64,000 nt of DNA, from positions 1 through 64,000 of the forward strand of contig JAEEON010000018.1 of NCBI GenBank assembly GCA_016284305.1, read 5' to 3'. Positions 17,982 through 27,957 of this stretch are shown here, piece by piece (position 1 is the first letter of the stretch; each line of letters begins with the position of its first letter). The notes under the pieces were generated by a model, which saw only the letters and a list, made by a program, of their open reading frames with translations, made no database searches and was not told where the DNA came from. Origin of the DNA: Bacteroidales bacterium (lineage in GTDB: Bacteria > Bacteroidota > Bacteroidia > Bacteroidales > F082). The translations under genes and the position numbers were made by a program.

Positions 17982-19319
17982 CTATTTGCTATCCCACTGG
18001 AAGAGGTTGATTCCAAAGGTAAACTCAGCGTAATCAATCACCACCTCATGGACCTTCATGAAAGAACCCACGAACATGTTGCGCTTTTCGCCGAAGTAGT
18101 ATTTGAACCCCAAGCGTCCGTAGAAAGTGCGGTAGCAGGGTGGGAGATAAGTATCCTCGAAATCGCTTTCCGAAGACTGGGGGAGCCCCCAGGTCTTCTT
18201 TTGGTCGGTGCCATAATAGATGCCATGCCAGAGATAATAGGCTCCGCCGAGGCAGAAGGCGAAACGGTTGTAGTTGATCTCGAACATCGCTGATGGAGCG
18301 AGATGCAGTCCTCGTGCGAAACGGTATTCCATGAGCGGGACGGGGTCTTCGCCCGTGAAGAATTCATGTCCGTCATCGTACATTTGATGGGCCTTCTCAT
18401 ACATGCGTTTGGTTTCGCCAGTCCAACCGAAATCCAAAGCGAGGTCATAGCTAAACTTGGGGTGGAACTGACGGTGAATGCCTAACTGCACGACGTCGGC
18501 GAAGTAATACGGGCGCTCGGAAGGCATGTCGGGAAGCATGGTGCCGTCGGGGGCTTGGTAGCTACGCATCCACTCGTTGGTCTGCAAAAGGCCAACAGCG
18601 TTGCTGGCAAAGATCGACGTGGTCTTCTTGAACTCGGGACGGGGCGACTCCTTGGGCTGTAACTCGGGCCGTCCGTTGGGGTGATACCTCACGCCTGCAA
18701 GCCAGCTGAACACGTTGATGCCGCAGTTGGGCAGACGCAATGCCGCATTGGAGGAGTGGGAGAATTGGTAACGGATGAGGAAGTCGAGATTGTCTTCAAT
18801 CATGAAGGTAGGACCGGCATCAATGGCGAGGTGCACGTTGACGACGGAACCGATGAACTCGTCGCCATGCTTGGTCCAGAACGAGAGTCCGCCCATGATG
18901 TCATAGTCGAACGACCAGTATTTGCCGCGGTAGAAGTGGCCGTTGATGAAACCACCTGTAGAGATACAGTCGCCAAGGGGTCGCCAAAGCTCCTGTTCAC
19001 GGCCGTTTTCATCTCTGTATTTAAATTGAATGCTGTCCACATTGTTCTTCTCGAAGCGGAGAAAAGCTCCATAGGAAAGGTAGTTGAAATCTTTTTCCCA
19101 TTGGGCGCGACCGTCGGTTTGGCGTGATACCCGAAGGTCGATGCCGTATTGGGGCAACACTTTCATGTAGGCATGGCGGGTTTCAAAAGGAAAATACTTG
19201 CCTAGGCGAGTGTCGATTTCCCAGATGTTTCGGTTGTCATTCCAAAGTTGGTTTGTAGTTTGGGTTTTTGCGATAATGGGTGCAAGTAGAATTGCAATTA
19301 CAAATAGTGTTTTTTTCAT
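17982..19319 (-). CDS. Acyloxyacyl hydrolase / PagL-like lipid A deacylase family beta-barrel protein
   Basis: 445 aa with Sec signal; IRYQFSHSSNAALRLPNCGINVFSWLAGVRYHPN matches the H-x-S...N-x-G-x PagL-type active-site region. Confidence 0.65.
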   Translation of the reverse strand: MKKTLFVIAILLAPIIAKTQTTNQLWNDNRNIWEIDTRLGKYFPFETRHAYMKVLPQYGIDLRVSRQTDGRAQWEKDFNYLSYGAFLRFEKNNVDSIQFKYRDENGREQELWRPLGDCISTGGFINGHFYRGKYWSFDYDIMGGLSFWTKHGDEFIGSVVNVHLAIDAGPTFMIEDNLDFLIRYQFSHSSNAALRLPNCGINVFSWLAGVRYHPNGRPELQPKESPRPEFKKTTSIFASNAVGLLQTNEWMRSYQAPDGTMLPDMPSERPYYFADVVQLGIHRQFHPKFSYDLALDFGWTGETKRMYEKAHQMYDDGHEFFTGEDPVPLMEYRFARGLHLAPSAMFEINYNRFAFCLGGAYYLWHGIYYGTDQKKTWGLPQSSESDFEDTYLPPCYRTFYGRLGFKYYFGEKRNMFVGSFMKVHEVVIDYAEFTFGINLFQWDSK

Positions 19320-19329
19320 GATTAAAAAT

Positions 19330-20415
19330 CTAAAATTCTATTCCGTAGGTCCATTCGATATAATCGATGGAATTCAAATGTATTTTCATCAAAGTGCCTA
19401 TGAACATCCGGTTGGCTTTTCCAAAATACATCTTGTATCCAACACGTTCAAAATAAGGGGTATAAAACTCAGGGAGATATTTCGATCCATGGTATAGGTA
19501 ATAAGCCATCCCGGCACTGAAAGCGAAACGTCCAAAAAGAACTTCAAAGTCGGCCGAAGCCGCCAAATGTGTTGAGTTCCAGCCGTTGTAGGCCGCTCCT
19601 TCCAAATCGTGACAATAACGAGTCTCGCCTGTCCACAAGAAGTCCATGGCGGCATTCCAGCGGAATCTGCGATGGAATTGTCTGGTAAACCCGAAACGCA
19701 ACGTGTTTCCTAGGAAATAAGGCGTTTCGTTGGGCAATTGGCCTTCCAGGCGGGTGTAGGTCTGTAAAAAGCCGATGCCTTCCGAGACGAACCAGTTGTT
19801 TTTCTTTTGGAAAGGTTCGTTCTCATCGGTTGTCAATTCTTGTCGCCTATTAGGATAATAACGAAGGCCCATGCGAACGAGGTGGCTGTTGATGCCATTG
19901 TCGGGAAGGAAGGTAGCCCCGTTGGAGGAATGATAATAAAGGTACCGTAATGTCAGGTCGATTTGTTCGCTGAGGCGGATGGTGGGGCCAATGTCAAAGC
20001 TTACGTGGAAGTTAAATGCCGATCCAAGCATTTCATTGCCGTGTCGTGTCCACAGGTCGGCACCATAAAGGATGTCGAAGTCAAATGACCAGTAACGGCT
20101 TTTGTAAAACGATTCATTGACATATCCGACCAGTGAGAAACAATGTCCGACGGGTCCATACCGGTTGCCTTCATGGGTATAATAGATGACACTGTCAAGA
20201 GTGTTGTGGGTATAGCCAACCATCAAGCCGTAATTGTTCCATCCGACATTGAACTGAAGTCCATATTGGTGATAATCTGCAATGTATTTGTGCTTTGGGC
20301 TGAATGGGGTATAATGCCCAATTTTGATACTGGGTTCATAATACGAAGGCTGTCCTTGGCCTATCGAACCGAAGCCAATAAAACATAAAAGGATCAGGAG
20401 ACAACGTCCTTTCAT
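19330..20415 (-). CDS. Second acyloxyacyl hydrolase / PagL-like protein (tandem paralogue)
   Basis: 361 aa; LRYLYYHSSNGATFLPDNGINSHLVRMGLRYYPNRR; co-linear similarity with the upstream gene. Confidence 0.65.
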   Translation of the reverse strand: MKGRCLLILLCFIGFGSIGQGQPSYYEPSIKIGHYTPFSPKHKYIADYHQYGLQFNVGWNNYGLMVGYTHNTLDSVIYYTHEGNRYGPVGHCFSLVGYVNESFYKSRYWSFDFDILYGADLWTRHGNEMLGSAFNFHVSFDIGPTIRLSEQIDLTLRYLYYHSSNGATFLPDNGINSHLVRMGLRYYPNRRQELTTDENEPFQKKNNWFVSEGIGFLQTYTRLEGQLPNETPYFLGNTLRFGFTRQFHRRFRWNAAMDFLWTGETRYCHDLEGAAYNGWNSTHLAASADFEVLFGRFAFSAGMAYYLYHGSKYLPEFYTPYFERVGYKMYFGKANRMFIGTLMKIHLNSIDYIEWTYGIEF

Positions 20416-20459
20416 TCTTACTTCTTGCTTCTTACTTCTTACTTCTCACTTCTTACTCC
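20414..20459. repeat. Heptad array, cysS to PagL-like junction
   Basis: ATTCTTA CTTCTTG CTTCTTA CTTCTTA CTTCTCA CTTCTTA CTCC. Confidence 0.9.
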
Positions 20460-21936
20460 ACGTCGTCCCATCTTTGCCATCTTTGAGGACGATGTCGCAC
20501 TTGGCCAATTCGTCGCGAATGAGGTCGGAGGTGGCCCAGTCTTTCTTGGCGCGGGCTTCTTTGCGGATGCCGATGATGGTTTGCATGAGGCCTTCCACCA
20601 ATTCGCCGTTGCCTTCGGAGGCGTTACTGTCAACGAGCCCGAGGATGTCGAAAACGAATTCGTTTAGGGTCTTGTTGAGCAAGGTGAGTTCAGAAGCGTT
20701 GATCGTCATCTTGCCGTCTTTGACGGAGTTGACGATGCGTACCAGTTCAAAGAGGTTGGCGATGACGATGGGGCTGTTGAAGTCATCGTTCATGGCATCG
20801 TAGCAGGCATTGACGGTCTTTTGGATGTCGAGGTCTGCAGCACCTTCGGTGGCTTTCAGGCTGGCAGCGGTCTTGACGCCTTCCATCAGGCGGTTGTAGC
20901 CTTTCTCGGCAGCTTGCAGGGCCTCGTTGGAGAAGTCGAGCGTGCTACGGTAGTGGGCTTGCAGGATGAAGAAGCGGATCGTCATGGGGGTATAGGGTTG
21001 AGCGAGCATCTCTACACCTTTAGCGTCCTTATGGCTGCCATTGAAGAATTCGTCGAGGGTGATAAAGTTGCCCAATGACTTGCCCATCTTCTGTCCACCG
21101 ATAGTGATCATGTTGTTGTGCATCCAATACACGACCGGTTGTTTGCCGTTGGCGGCCATGCTTTGGGCAATCTCTGATTCGTGGTGTGGGAACATGAGGT
21201 CCATGCCGCCACCGTGGATGTCGAAGGTCTCTCCGAGATATTTGCATCCCATGGCGGAGCATTCCATGTGCCATCCCGGGAAGCCGTCGCTCCAGGGAGA
21301 GGGCCAGCGCATGATGTGCTTTGGCTCGGCTTTCTTCCACAAGGCGAAGTCAACGGGGTTATGTTTCTCCTCTTGTCCACTGAGTTCGCGCGTGGTGTTG
21401 AGCATCTCCTCGAAGTTGCGTCCCGAAAGGATGCCGTAGGGATGGTCGTGGTTGTACTTTTCGATGTCGAAATATACCGACCCGTTCTCCACGTAGGCAT
21501 AGCCGTGGTCGAGGATTTTCTTTACCATCTCGATTTGTTCGATGATGTGCCCCGAGGCGTGTGGTTCAATGGAAGGGCGCAGCACGTTGAGTTTATCCAT
21601 GCTGTCGTGGTAGCGGTTGGTGTAGTATTGAGCCACTTCCATGGGTTCCAGGTTCTCAAGGCGAGCTTTCTTGGCGATTTTGTCTTCTCCTTCGTCGGCA
21701 TCGTGTTCCAAATGGCCTACGTCGGTGATGTTACGCACGTAGCGCACCTTGTAACCGAGGTGTTTCAGGTAACGGAACACCAAGTCGAAAGTGATGGCTG
21801 GGCGGGCATGGCCGAGATGTGCGTCGCCATAGACAGTGGGTCCGCAGACGTACATGCCGACATGCGGGGCGTTCAAAGGCTTGAAAGGTTGTTTGCAGCG
21901 GGCGATGCTATTATAAATATACAAGGTGCTATCCAT
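20446..21936 (-). CDS. cysS: Cysteinyl-tRNA synthetase
   Basis: [66 protein letters not shown] (KMSKS-type). Confidence 0.95.
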   Translation of the reverse strand: MDSTLYIYNSIARCKQPFKPLNAPHVGMYVCGPTVYGDAHLGHARPAITFDLVFRYLKHLGYKVRYVRNITDVGHLEHDADEGEDKIAKKARLENLEPMEVAQYYTNRYHDSMDKLNVLRPSIEPHASGHIIEQIEMVKKILDHGYAYVENGSVYFDIEKYNHDHPYGILSGRNFEEMLNTTRELSGQEEKHNPVDFALWKKAEPKHIMRWPSPWSDGFPGWHMECSAMGCKYLGETFDIHGGGMDLMFPHHESEIAQSMAANGKQPVVYWMHNNMITIGGQKMGKSLGNFITLDEFFNGSHKDAKGVEMLAQPYTPMTIRFFILQAHYRSTLDFSNEALQAAEKGYNRLMEGVKTAASLKATEGAADLDIQKTVNACYDAMNDDFNSPIVIANLFELVRIVNSVKDGKMTINASELTLLNKTLNEFVFDILGLVDSNASEGNGELVEGLMQTIIGIRKEARAKKDWATSDLIRDELAKCDIVLKDGKDGTTWSKK

Positions 21937-21959
21937 ATCAAGAGGCTTTTGTTGAGGCG

Positions 21960-21967
21960 CAAAAGTA
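21960..21967 (-). promoter_or_regulatory. -7 box (TACTTTTG) upstream of cysS
   Basis: Minus-strand TAnnTTTG. Confidence 0.5.
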
Positions 21968-22089
21968 CAAAAAACCATCAAATAATTCGTTAAAATTTTT
22001 GGTAGAATGGTTTTTATTACTATTTTCGCATTCTAAAACTCGTTATTATTCACTAAAAGTTGTGCCCGACACGTATTAGGGAATTAAAA

Positions 22090-22362
22090 ATGGCAGAAAA
22101 TACGAATAAAAATGGACTTGGCATTGCCGCTTTCGTCGTAGCCTTGGTTGGTTTCTTATTGACTTTGGTTCCGTTGATTAGAGTTGTGGGTGCTATCATC
22201 TGCCTCATTGGCTTTATCTTGGCAGTGATTGGTGTTTTCAAGAAGCCCAGAATTCTCTCCATCATTGGCATCGTCCTCGCTATTGCTGGATGCGTTATTT
22301 ATTATGTCAAATGGCATCAACTCAAGGTTGCTATCGAAGCCGCAGCTGCTTCCATCAACTAA
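22090..22362 (+). CDS. Small integral membrane protein
   Basis: MAENTNKNGLGIAAFVVALVGFLLTLVPLIRVVGAIICLIGFILAVIGVFKKPRILSIIGIVLAIAGCVIYYVKWHQ; hydrophobic helices. Confidence 0.7.
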   Translation: MAENTNKNGLGIAAFVVALVGFLLTLVPLIRVVGAIICLIGFILAVIGVFKKPRILSIIGIVLAIAGCVIYYVKWHQLKVAIEAAAASIN

Positions 22363-22384
22363 TAAAAAATTAACTTATTTTTCT

Positions 22385-22422
22385 AAAAGCACGGGCATGT
22401 GAAGTGCCTGTGCTTTTTTTTT
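22385..22422 (+). terminator. Rho-independent terminator
   Basis: AAAGCACGGGCA-TGTGAAG-TGCCTGTGCTTTTTTTTT. Confidence 0.85.
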
Positions 22423-22453
22423 AAAATCCTGTTCAGTCTATCAATGCTTTTCG

Positions 22454-22461
22454 TACCTTTG
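22454..22461 (+). promoter_or_regulatory. -7 box (TACCTTTG) upstream of kbl
   Basis: TAnnTTTG, 58 bp upstream of the start codon. Confidence 0.5.
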
Positions 22462-22467
22462 CGGTGC

Positions 22468-22505
22468 TTAACTGATAACTGTTAACTGAACAACTGAACA
22501 ACTTC
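22468..22505. repeat. 7/8-bp period array upstream of kbl
   Basis: TAACTGA TAACTGT TAACTGA ACAACTGA ACAACT. Confidence 0.75.
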
Positions 22506-22518
22506 AAACTATTATACC

Positions 22519-23706
22519 ATGTACGCAAATTTTCAAGAGTATCTAAAAAAGGAATTAGCTCAGATTGAAGCTGATGGACTTTATAAACGTGAACGCATCA
22601 TTGAGAGTGCTCAGGGCGCTGAAATCATGGTTGGTGGCAAAGTTTGCCTTAACTTCTGTGCGAACAACTACCTTGGTTTGGCCGACAACCCCGAGCTGAT
22701 CCAGGCTGCCAAGGACGGCATGGACGCCCGTGGTTACGGTATGGCCTCTGTCCGTTTCATTTGCGGATGCCAGGACCTTCACAAGAAGTTGGAAGCAAAG
22801 ATTGCCGAGTTCTTTGGCACTGAGGACACCATCCTCTACGCTGCTTGCTTCGATGCCAACGGCGGTGTGTTTGAGCCTTTGCTCGGTCCTGACGATGCTA
22901 TCATTTCCGATGCCTTGAACCACGCTTCCATCATTGACGGCGTGCGTCTCTGCAAAGCCCAGCGTTTCCGCTATGCCAACGCTGACATGGCTGACCTCGA
23001 GAAACAACTTCAGGATGCCCAAGGTTGCCGTTTCCGTTTAATCGTCACTGACGGTGTGTTCTCCATGGACGGTAACGTGTGCCCGCTCGACAAGATCTAT
23101 GAGTTGGCCCAGAAATACAATGCCATGGTGATGGTTGACGAAAGCCACTCCGCTGGTGTGGTGGGTCGCACTGGCCGTGGTGTCACTGAGCACTACAACC
23201 TCCGCGGCAAGATCGAGATTCTGACGGGAACCCTCGGCAAAGCTTTCGGCGGTGCCATGGGCGGTTTCACTACCGGTCGCAAGGAAATCATCGACATGCT
23301 GCGCCAACGCTCACGCCCGTACCTGTTCTCCAACTCAATGGCTCCGGGCCTCGTGGCCGCTGGCATCCGTATGTTCGAGATGATGAGCGAGACCAACGAA
23401 CTGCAAGACAAGCTTCACGCCAACACCGAATACTTCATCAAGAAGATGACCGAGGCCGGCTTCGACTGCAAACCATCGCAATCCGCCATCTGCGCCGTGA
23501 TGCTTTACGACGCCCCGCTGTCGCAGAAGTTCGCCGCCAAGTTGCAGGAAGAAGGCATCTTCGTCACTGGATTCTATTATCCCGTGGTGCCGAAGGGACA
23601 AGCCCGTATCCGTGTCCAAGTGAGCGCTGCCCACGAGCGTGAACACCTCGACAAGTGCATCGCTGCCTTTGTCAAGATTGGCAAAGAACTGGGTGTTTTA
23701 AAATGA
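22519..23706 (+). CDS. kbl: Glycine C-acetyltransferase (2-amino-3-ketobutyrate CoA ligase)
   Basis: 395 aa; CANNYLGLADNPELIQAAKDGMDARGYGMASVRFICGCQDLHKKLE; DESHSAGVVGRTGRGVTEHY; LTGTLGKAFGGAMGGFTTG. Confidence 0.96.
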   Translation: MYANFQEYLKKELAQIEADGLYKRERIIESAQGAEIMVGGKVCLNFCANNYLGLADNPELIQAAKDGMDARGYGMASVRFICGCQDLHKKLEAKIAEFFGTEDTILYAACFDANGGVFEPLLGPDDAIISDALNHASIIDGVRLCKAQRFRYANADMADLEKQLQDAQGCRFRLIVTDGVFSMDGNVCPLDKIYELAQKYNAMVMVDESHSAGVVGRTGRGVTEHYNLRGKIEILTGTLGKAFGGAMGGFTTGRKEIIDMLRQRSRPYLFSNSMAPGLVAAGIRMFEMMSETNELQDKLHANTEYFIKKMTEAGFDCKPSQSAICAVMLYDAPLSQKFAAKLQEEGIFVTGFYYPVVPKGQARIRVQVSAAHEREHLDKCIAAFVKIGKELGVLK

Positions 23707-23741
23707 TTCTGACTTCTTACTTCTGAATTCTAAATTCTATG
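23707..23741. repeat. Heptad array filling the kbl-tdh junction
   Basis: TTCTGAC TTCTTAC TTCTGAA TTCTAAA TTCTATG; last unit contains the tdh start codon. Confidence 0.9.
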
Positions 23742-24686
23742 AAAAAGATATTGATTGTTGGTGCCGGTGGACAGATCGGTACCGAATTGGTGAAGAAGCT
23801 CCGTGCCACCTACGGAAATGAAAACGTTGTGGCTTCGGATCTTCGCCCTTTGACTGGTGAAATTGCCGAGACCGGTCCTTTTGAAAGAATCGATTCGACA
23901 CAGATTATGCAAATCGTCGATGTGGTGAAACGCTACAACATCGACACCATCTATAACCTTGCAGCCATCCTCTCAGCTACGGCCGAGAAGAACCCCATGC
24001 TGGGCTGGAATGTAGGCATTGGCTCCTTGGTCAACTGCCTTGAGACGGCACGTGTCTTCAACTGCGCCGTCTTCACACCATCCTCCATCGGCGCTTTTGG
24101 CGCTTCCACGCCCCATGACAATACCCCTCAGGATACCATCCAACGTCCCAACACGATTTATGGTGTGACCAAGGTGACAGGTGAGTTGCTGAGCGACTAT
24201 TACTTCACACGTTTCGGTGTTGACACCCGTAGCGTACGCTTCCCTGGCCTCATCAGCAACCTGACGCTGCCTGGCGGAGGTACCACGGACTACGCTGTGG
24301 AGATTTACTATGCCGCTGTGAAAGGCGAGAAGTTCTACTGCCCCATCAGCAAAGGCACCTTCATGGACATGATGTACATGCCCGACGCTCTCGATGCCAT
24401 GGTTGACATCATGGAAGCCGATCCAAGCAAGCTCATCCACCGCAACTCCTTCAACGTGACTGCCATGAGCTTTGACCCTGAAATCATCTACAACGCCATC
24501 AAGAAGTACTATCCTAACTTCGAGATGGAGTATAAGTTCGATCCAATTCGCCAAGCCATCGCTGACAGCTGGCCGAACAAGATGGACGACAGCTGCGCCC
24601 GTAACGAATGGGGTTGGAGCCCGAAATACGATCTCGACAAGATGACCGTCGATATGATCGAGTCGTTAAAGAAGAAATTGCTGTAA
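23739..24686 (+). CDS. NAD-dependent epimerase/dehydratase family protein, probable SDR-type L-threonine 3-dehydrogenase
   Basis: 315 aa; MKKILIVGAGGQIGTELVKKLR, YGVTKVTGELLSDYY; directly downstream of kbl. Confidence 0.85.
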   Translation: MKKILIVGAGGQIGTELVKKLRATYGNENVVASDLRPLTGEIAETGPFERIDSTQIMQIVDVVKRYNIDTIYNLAAILSATAEKNPMLGWNVGIGSLVNCLETARVFNCAVFTPSSIGAFGASTPHDNTPQDTIQRPNTIYGVTKVTGELLSDYYFTRFGVDTRSVRFPGLISNLTLPGGGTTDYAVEIYYAAVKGEKFYCPISKGTFMDMMYMPDALDAMVDIMEADPSKLIHRNSFNVTAMSFDPEIIYNAIKKYYPNFEMEYKFDPIRQAIADSWPNKMDDSCARNEWGWSPKYDLDKMTVDMIESLKKKLL

Positions 24687-24711
24687 TCGCTGAAAAACTT
24701 CTTTTTACAAG

Positions 24712-24746
24712 AATAGCGGGGACGTTTGAAGCGTCTCCGCTATTTT
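24712..24746 (+). terminator. Rho-independent terminator after tdh
   Basis: AATAGCGGGGACG-TTTGAAG-CGTCTCCGCTATTTTT. Confidence 0.8.
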
Positions 24747-26860
24747 TATAACACCCTGTAAACCAATTCCAAACTCACGTATCTGCTGTTCGCTTTATAG
24801 GAGCTGTAGGAGATGTAATAGGGGTTAAAGGTGTTGTTGTCCTCCCTGTTCCAGTTGAAGATGTCGTAGGCATTCAAGAGCACGGAAAGCCTTTTGTTGA
24901 GGAAATCAGCCCGAAGTCCGCAGTCAATGCCATAGGCGGTCTGGCTGGTGGCGAAAAGGGTCTGTGTGGGTGAGTTGTAATAGGCTGTGGCATGGACCTC
25001 AAGCTTGTCCCATAACTTTGCCCAGGTGCTTAACCGAAGATTGTAGGTCCAGAGCTCGCTGCGAATCACATTGTCCTGGGTCTTGTCATACAGCGTCTCA
25101 ATGTAGGAATCGAACACATTGGCATCGAACCTGACGTTGAACGTGGTGCTGGGACGATAGGTGATGTTGAATTCGCCACCGGCTTCGAAATACTTGTTGA
25201 GGTTGACGGGCTTGCTATAGGGAACCACCCGGCCCCAGACCTCGTTGTAAGCCACGTCACTGACTCGGTTGATGGCATTGATGGAGTTGTTGAAATACCC
25301 TTTTACATGGATAGACCCCCATCGTTCCCAGTATTTCGACCAGGAGAGTTCATAGACATCGATTAAGGTTGGCTTCAGCTGAGGGTTGCCCTCATCAAAA
25401 CTGTCCTCCTCATAAACAAGACGACGATTGAAATAACGTACCCATGGATAGTTGGTCTTGCGCGTGTAGCTGAGACGGAAGTTGTGCTGCGAGTCGGTAC
25501 GGTAGGAGAGATGCAGCGAGGGCAACCAGTGCCCGAAACGCATCAAAGTGTCGTACTCATGCGTGTCGAAATATCGAGCTTTGATCCATGAGGTCTCGTA
25601 ACTCAAGCCCGGTTTCACGGTCAAACGCCCGAAGTGATGCTGCACCATGACCACACCGACCAAATGGTCTTTGCTGAACTTACGGTTCTCCGATCGAAGC
25701 GAGTCGTTGACGTAGCCGTCCATTCCAAGAGTATCATAGATGCCGATGTTATTATCGGGTTTGAAGGTGTTGCTCGCACTCAAGTAAAGCTCGCCGTTCC
25801 TGGAATAAGGATAGGTGTATTCGATCTTCGTTTCACTGCCAATGTCGATAAAGTCGTTGGTCTGTAAGATGTCACGGTTCAGATGAGGCTGTGTCTTGAA
25901 GGTGCGTATCTCTTTGGTCGTCCCTCCACCATAGTCGAAATCGGAGTTGACATACAATCCCAAGTCATGGCCTTCTTTCGGAAAACGATGATGCCAGCTC
26001 ATTCCTGCCGATCCATAACTCATGAGTTGCCGGTTTTCTTCAAAGATGGTGTATTCGTACTCACCGACCTCATTGATGTATTCTTTTCTATAAGTATTTG
26101 AAAATGAATTAGTTAAACTTGATTGTGGAATCAAGTTGAAAAACAACATGAAATCGTTGTGGTCATTGGGATGATATTCTCCTTTAAGGAAGAGTTCCAT
26201 GCTATAGTATCGTGCTGTATCGTCGATATAGGATTGTCTGACGGAGGAGGTGTCCATCTCGCCTAATCGTGTATCTTCGTGATCGACAAAGGAATAGCTG
26301 TAACTGTCCGTATGTTGTGTGGTGTTGGAATAGGAGCCTTTGAGGTTGACGGTGAAGGAGGTTTTCTTGTTGTTCCAGATGAAGGAGACCCAAGGGGAGA
26401 GATCGGGTTGGGTAGTGGACTGTAGTCCTATGCTAAGGTGTCGCTCAGAGTGGTCTTGTCCATCGGTGATGATGTTGATGACACCAGTGTCGGTAGCGGT
26501 GGTATAGCGTGCTGAGGGATTGGTCATGACTTCGATGCGTTCGATGGCTTCAGCCGACACTTGTTGCAGGTAGTTTTTCCTGCTCTCGTCGTCGAAGTGT
26601 GAGGGCTTGCCGTCAATGAAAATTGCTACGGAACTCACTCCCCGAAGTGTGACATTTCCTTCGGTGTCCACTTTTACTCCTGGTACATTTTGAAGGGCAT
26701 CGGAGACGGTGCCTTTTTTCCCTTGAGGGTCACGGCTGAGGTGATATACCACGGTCTCACCCTCGTTGACGAAGATAGGAGTATCTGATGGGTTTTGTGC
26801 CGCTAAGGGGTAGAGAAGCCCAGTCAGAAGTGCAATGAGGATGAAAAGACGTCGGGTCAT
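24746..26860 (-). CDS. TonB-dependent receptor / outer-membrane beta-barrel family protein
   Basis: 704 aa; signal peptide; plug-like GTVSDALQNVPGVKVDTEGNVTLRGVSSVAIFIDGKPS...EAIERIEVMTNPSARYTTATDTGVINIIT. Confidence 0.85.
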   Translation of the reverse strand: MTRRLFILIALLTGLLYPLAAQNPSDTPIFVNEGETVVYHLSRDPQGKKGTVSDALQNVPGVKVDTEGNVTLRGVSSVAIFIDGKPSHFDDESRKNYLQQVSAEAIERIEVMTNPSARYTTATDTGVINIITDGQDHSERHLSIGLQSTTQPDLSPWVSFIWNNKKTSFTVNLKGSYSNTTQHTDSYSYSFVDHEDTRLGEMDTSSVRQSYIDDTARYYSMELFLKGEYHPNDHNDFMLFFNLIPQSSLTNSFSNTYRKEYINEVGEYEYTIFEENRQLMSYGSAGMSWHHRFPKEGHDLGLYVNSDFDYGGGTTKEIRTFKTQPHLNRDILQTNDFIDIGSETKIEYTYPYSRNGELYLSASNTFKPDNNIGIYDTLGMDGYVNDSLRSENRKFSKDHLVGVVMVQHHFGRLTVKPGLSYETSWIKARYFDTHEYDTLMRFGHWLPSLHLSYRTDSQHNFRLSYTRKTNYPWVRYFNRRLVYEEDSFDEGNPQLKPTLIDVYELSWSKYWERWGSIHVKGYFNNSINAINRVSDVAYNEVWGRVVPYSKPVNLNKYFEAGGEFNITYRPSTTFNVRFDANVFDSYIETLYDKTQDNVIRSELWTYNLRLSTWAKLWDKLEVHATAYYNSPTQTLFATSQTAYGIDCGLRADFLNKRLSVLLNAYDIFNWNREDNNTFNPYYISYSSYKANSRYVSLELVYRVL

Positions 26861-26901
26861 CGGTTTGTCGTCTGTTTTTGCAAATTTATGAAAAAGATTC
26901 G

Positions 26902-26909
26902 TACCTTTG
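26902..26909 (+). promoter_or_regulatory. -7 box (TACCTTTG) for the YitT gene
   Basis: TAnnTTTG, 29 bp upstream of the likely start. Confidence 0.5.
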
Positions 26910-26937
26910 TCGCTCGAAACATGAATCCTATTTTGAG

Positions 26938-27882
26938 ATGAAAAACGAAAAATTGAGACAACAGATTTTGTCCTATCTGTATTTGGTGTTAGGCTCGCTG
27001 CTGTTTGCGGTGGGTGATGTGATGTTTGTGAACCCTTACCACCTGGCTCCTGGTGGTGTGTATGGTCTCGCCAACGTGTTCAATGCCATCTGGGGATGGA
27101 AGATTTCCGTGGCGGGCATCTGCATGGACATCCCATTGTTGATCATTGGCACCATCATATTGGGTCCTAGGTTTGGTATCAAGACGATTATCTCGGTCAT
27201 CCTCATACCAGTGTTCACTTTCATTCTCGAGAGCACTTGGGGTTATGCTCCGCTCATTCATGACGGAGCCTTCTTCGACACTGCTTCCCAGTCGTCGCTG
27301 TATTTCATGGATGGCGAGGTGCAACGTTTTTTCACCCCTGACTTCTTCCTCAACACCATTGTCTCTGGCCTGATCTATGGTCTGGCCATCGGTGTCATCT
27401 TCCGTGCTGGCGCTACCTCTGGCGGTTCCGACATCATCTCTATGATCATCCATAAATACACCAAGATCAGCTTGGGCACCCTTGTGCTGATCGTTGATAG
27501 CATTATCTCCCTTACCACTTTGCTGGCTTTCGAGGATATCCGTCTGCCTATCTATTCCATCATCTTGATTTACATCGAAAGCAAGATCATCGACTTGGTG
27601 GTGGAAGGTGTGAAGAGTTACAAGACAGCTTTCATCGTCACCGACAAAATTGACGAGGTGCGCAATTTCATCCTCAAGGACCTCGACCGCAGCGGTACGG
27701 TGTTCGCTGGTAGTGGACTCTATCAAGGAGTGGAACGCAAGATGATTTACGTCACCTTGAACCGTAGTGATTTGGTCAAACTCAAGTCCAACCTTCGTTT
27801 CCTTGACCCGAATGCTTTCGTCAATGTAATCGAAAGTTCGGAGATTATGGGCAATGGCTTCAAGGCTTTGCCGACCGAGTAG
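26938..27882 (+). CDS. YitT family membrane protein (DUF2179 C-terminus)
   Basis: MKNEKLRQQILSYLYLVLGSLLFAVGDVMFVNPYHLAPGGVYGLANVFN; C-terminal IYVTLNRSDLVKLKSNLRFLDPNAFVNVIESSEIMGNGF. Confidence 0.9.
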   Translation: MKNEKLRQQILSYLYLVLGSLLFAVGDVMFVNPYHLAPGGVYGLANVFNAIWGWKISVAGICMDIPLLIIGTIILGPRFGIKTIISVILIPVFTFILESTWGYAPLIHDGAFFDTASQSSLYFMDGEVQRFFTPDFFLNTIVSGLIYGLAIGVIFRAGATSGGSDIISMIIHKYTKISLGTLVLIVDSIISLTTLLAFEDIRLPIYSIILIYIESKIIDLVVEGVKSYKTAFIVTDKIDEVRNFILKDLDRSGTVFAGSGLYQGVERKMIYVTLNRSDLVKLKSNLRFLDPNAFVNVIESSEIMGNGFKALPTE

Positions 27883-27893
27883 GGGGAATTTAG

Positions 27894-27957
27894 AATTAAT
27901 AATTTAGAATTTAGAGGGAGATAGCGTCAAATCCCTCTAAATTCTAAATTATTAATT
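27894..27957. repeat. 26-bp perfect inverted repeat between convergent genes, built from heptad repeats (possible bidirectional terminator)
   Basis: AATTAATAATTTAGAATTTAGAGGGA (27894-27919) / TCCCTCTAAATTCTAAATTATTAATT (27932-27957), 12-nt loop. Confidence 0.9.

Noticed and set aside
21181-21993. 270-aa plus-strand ORF antisense to cysS
   Set aside because: Overlaps a clear cysS; shadow composition.
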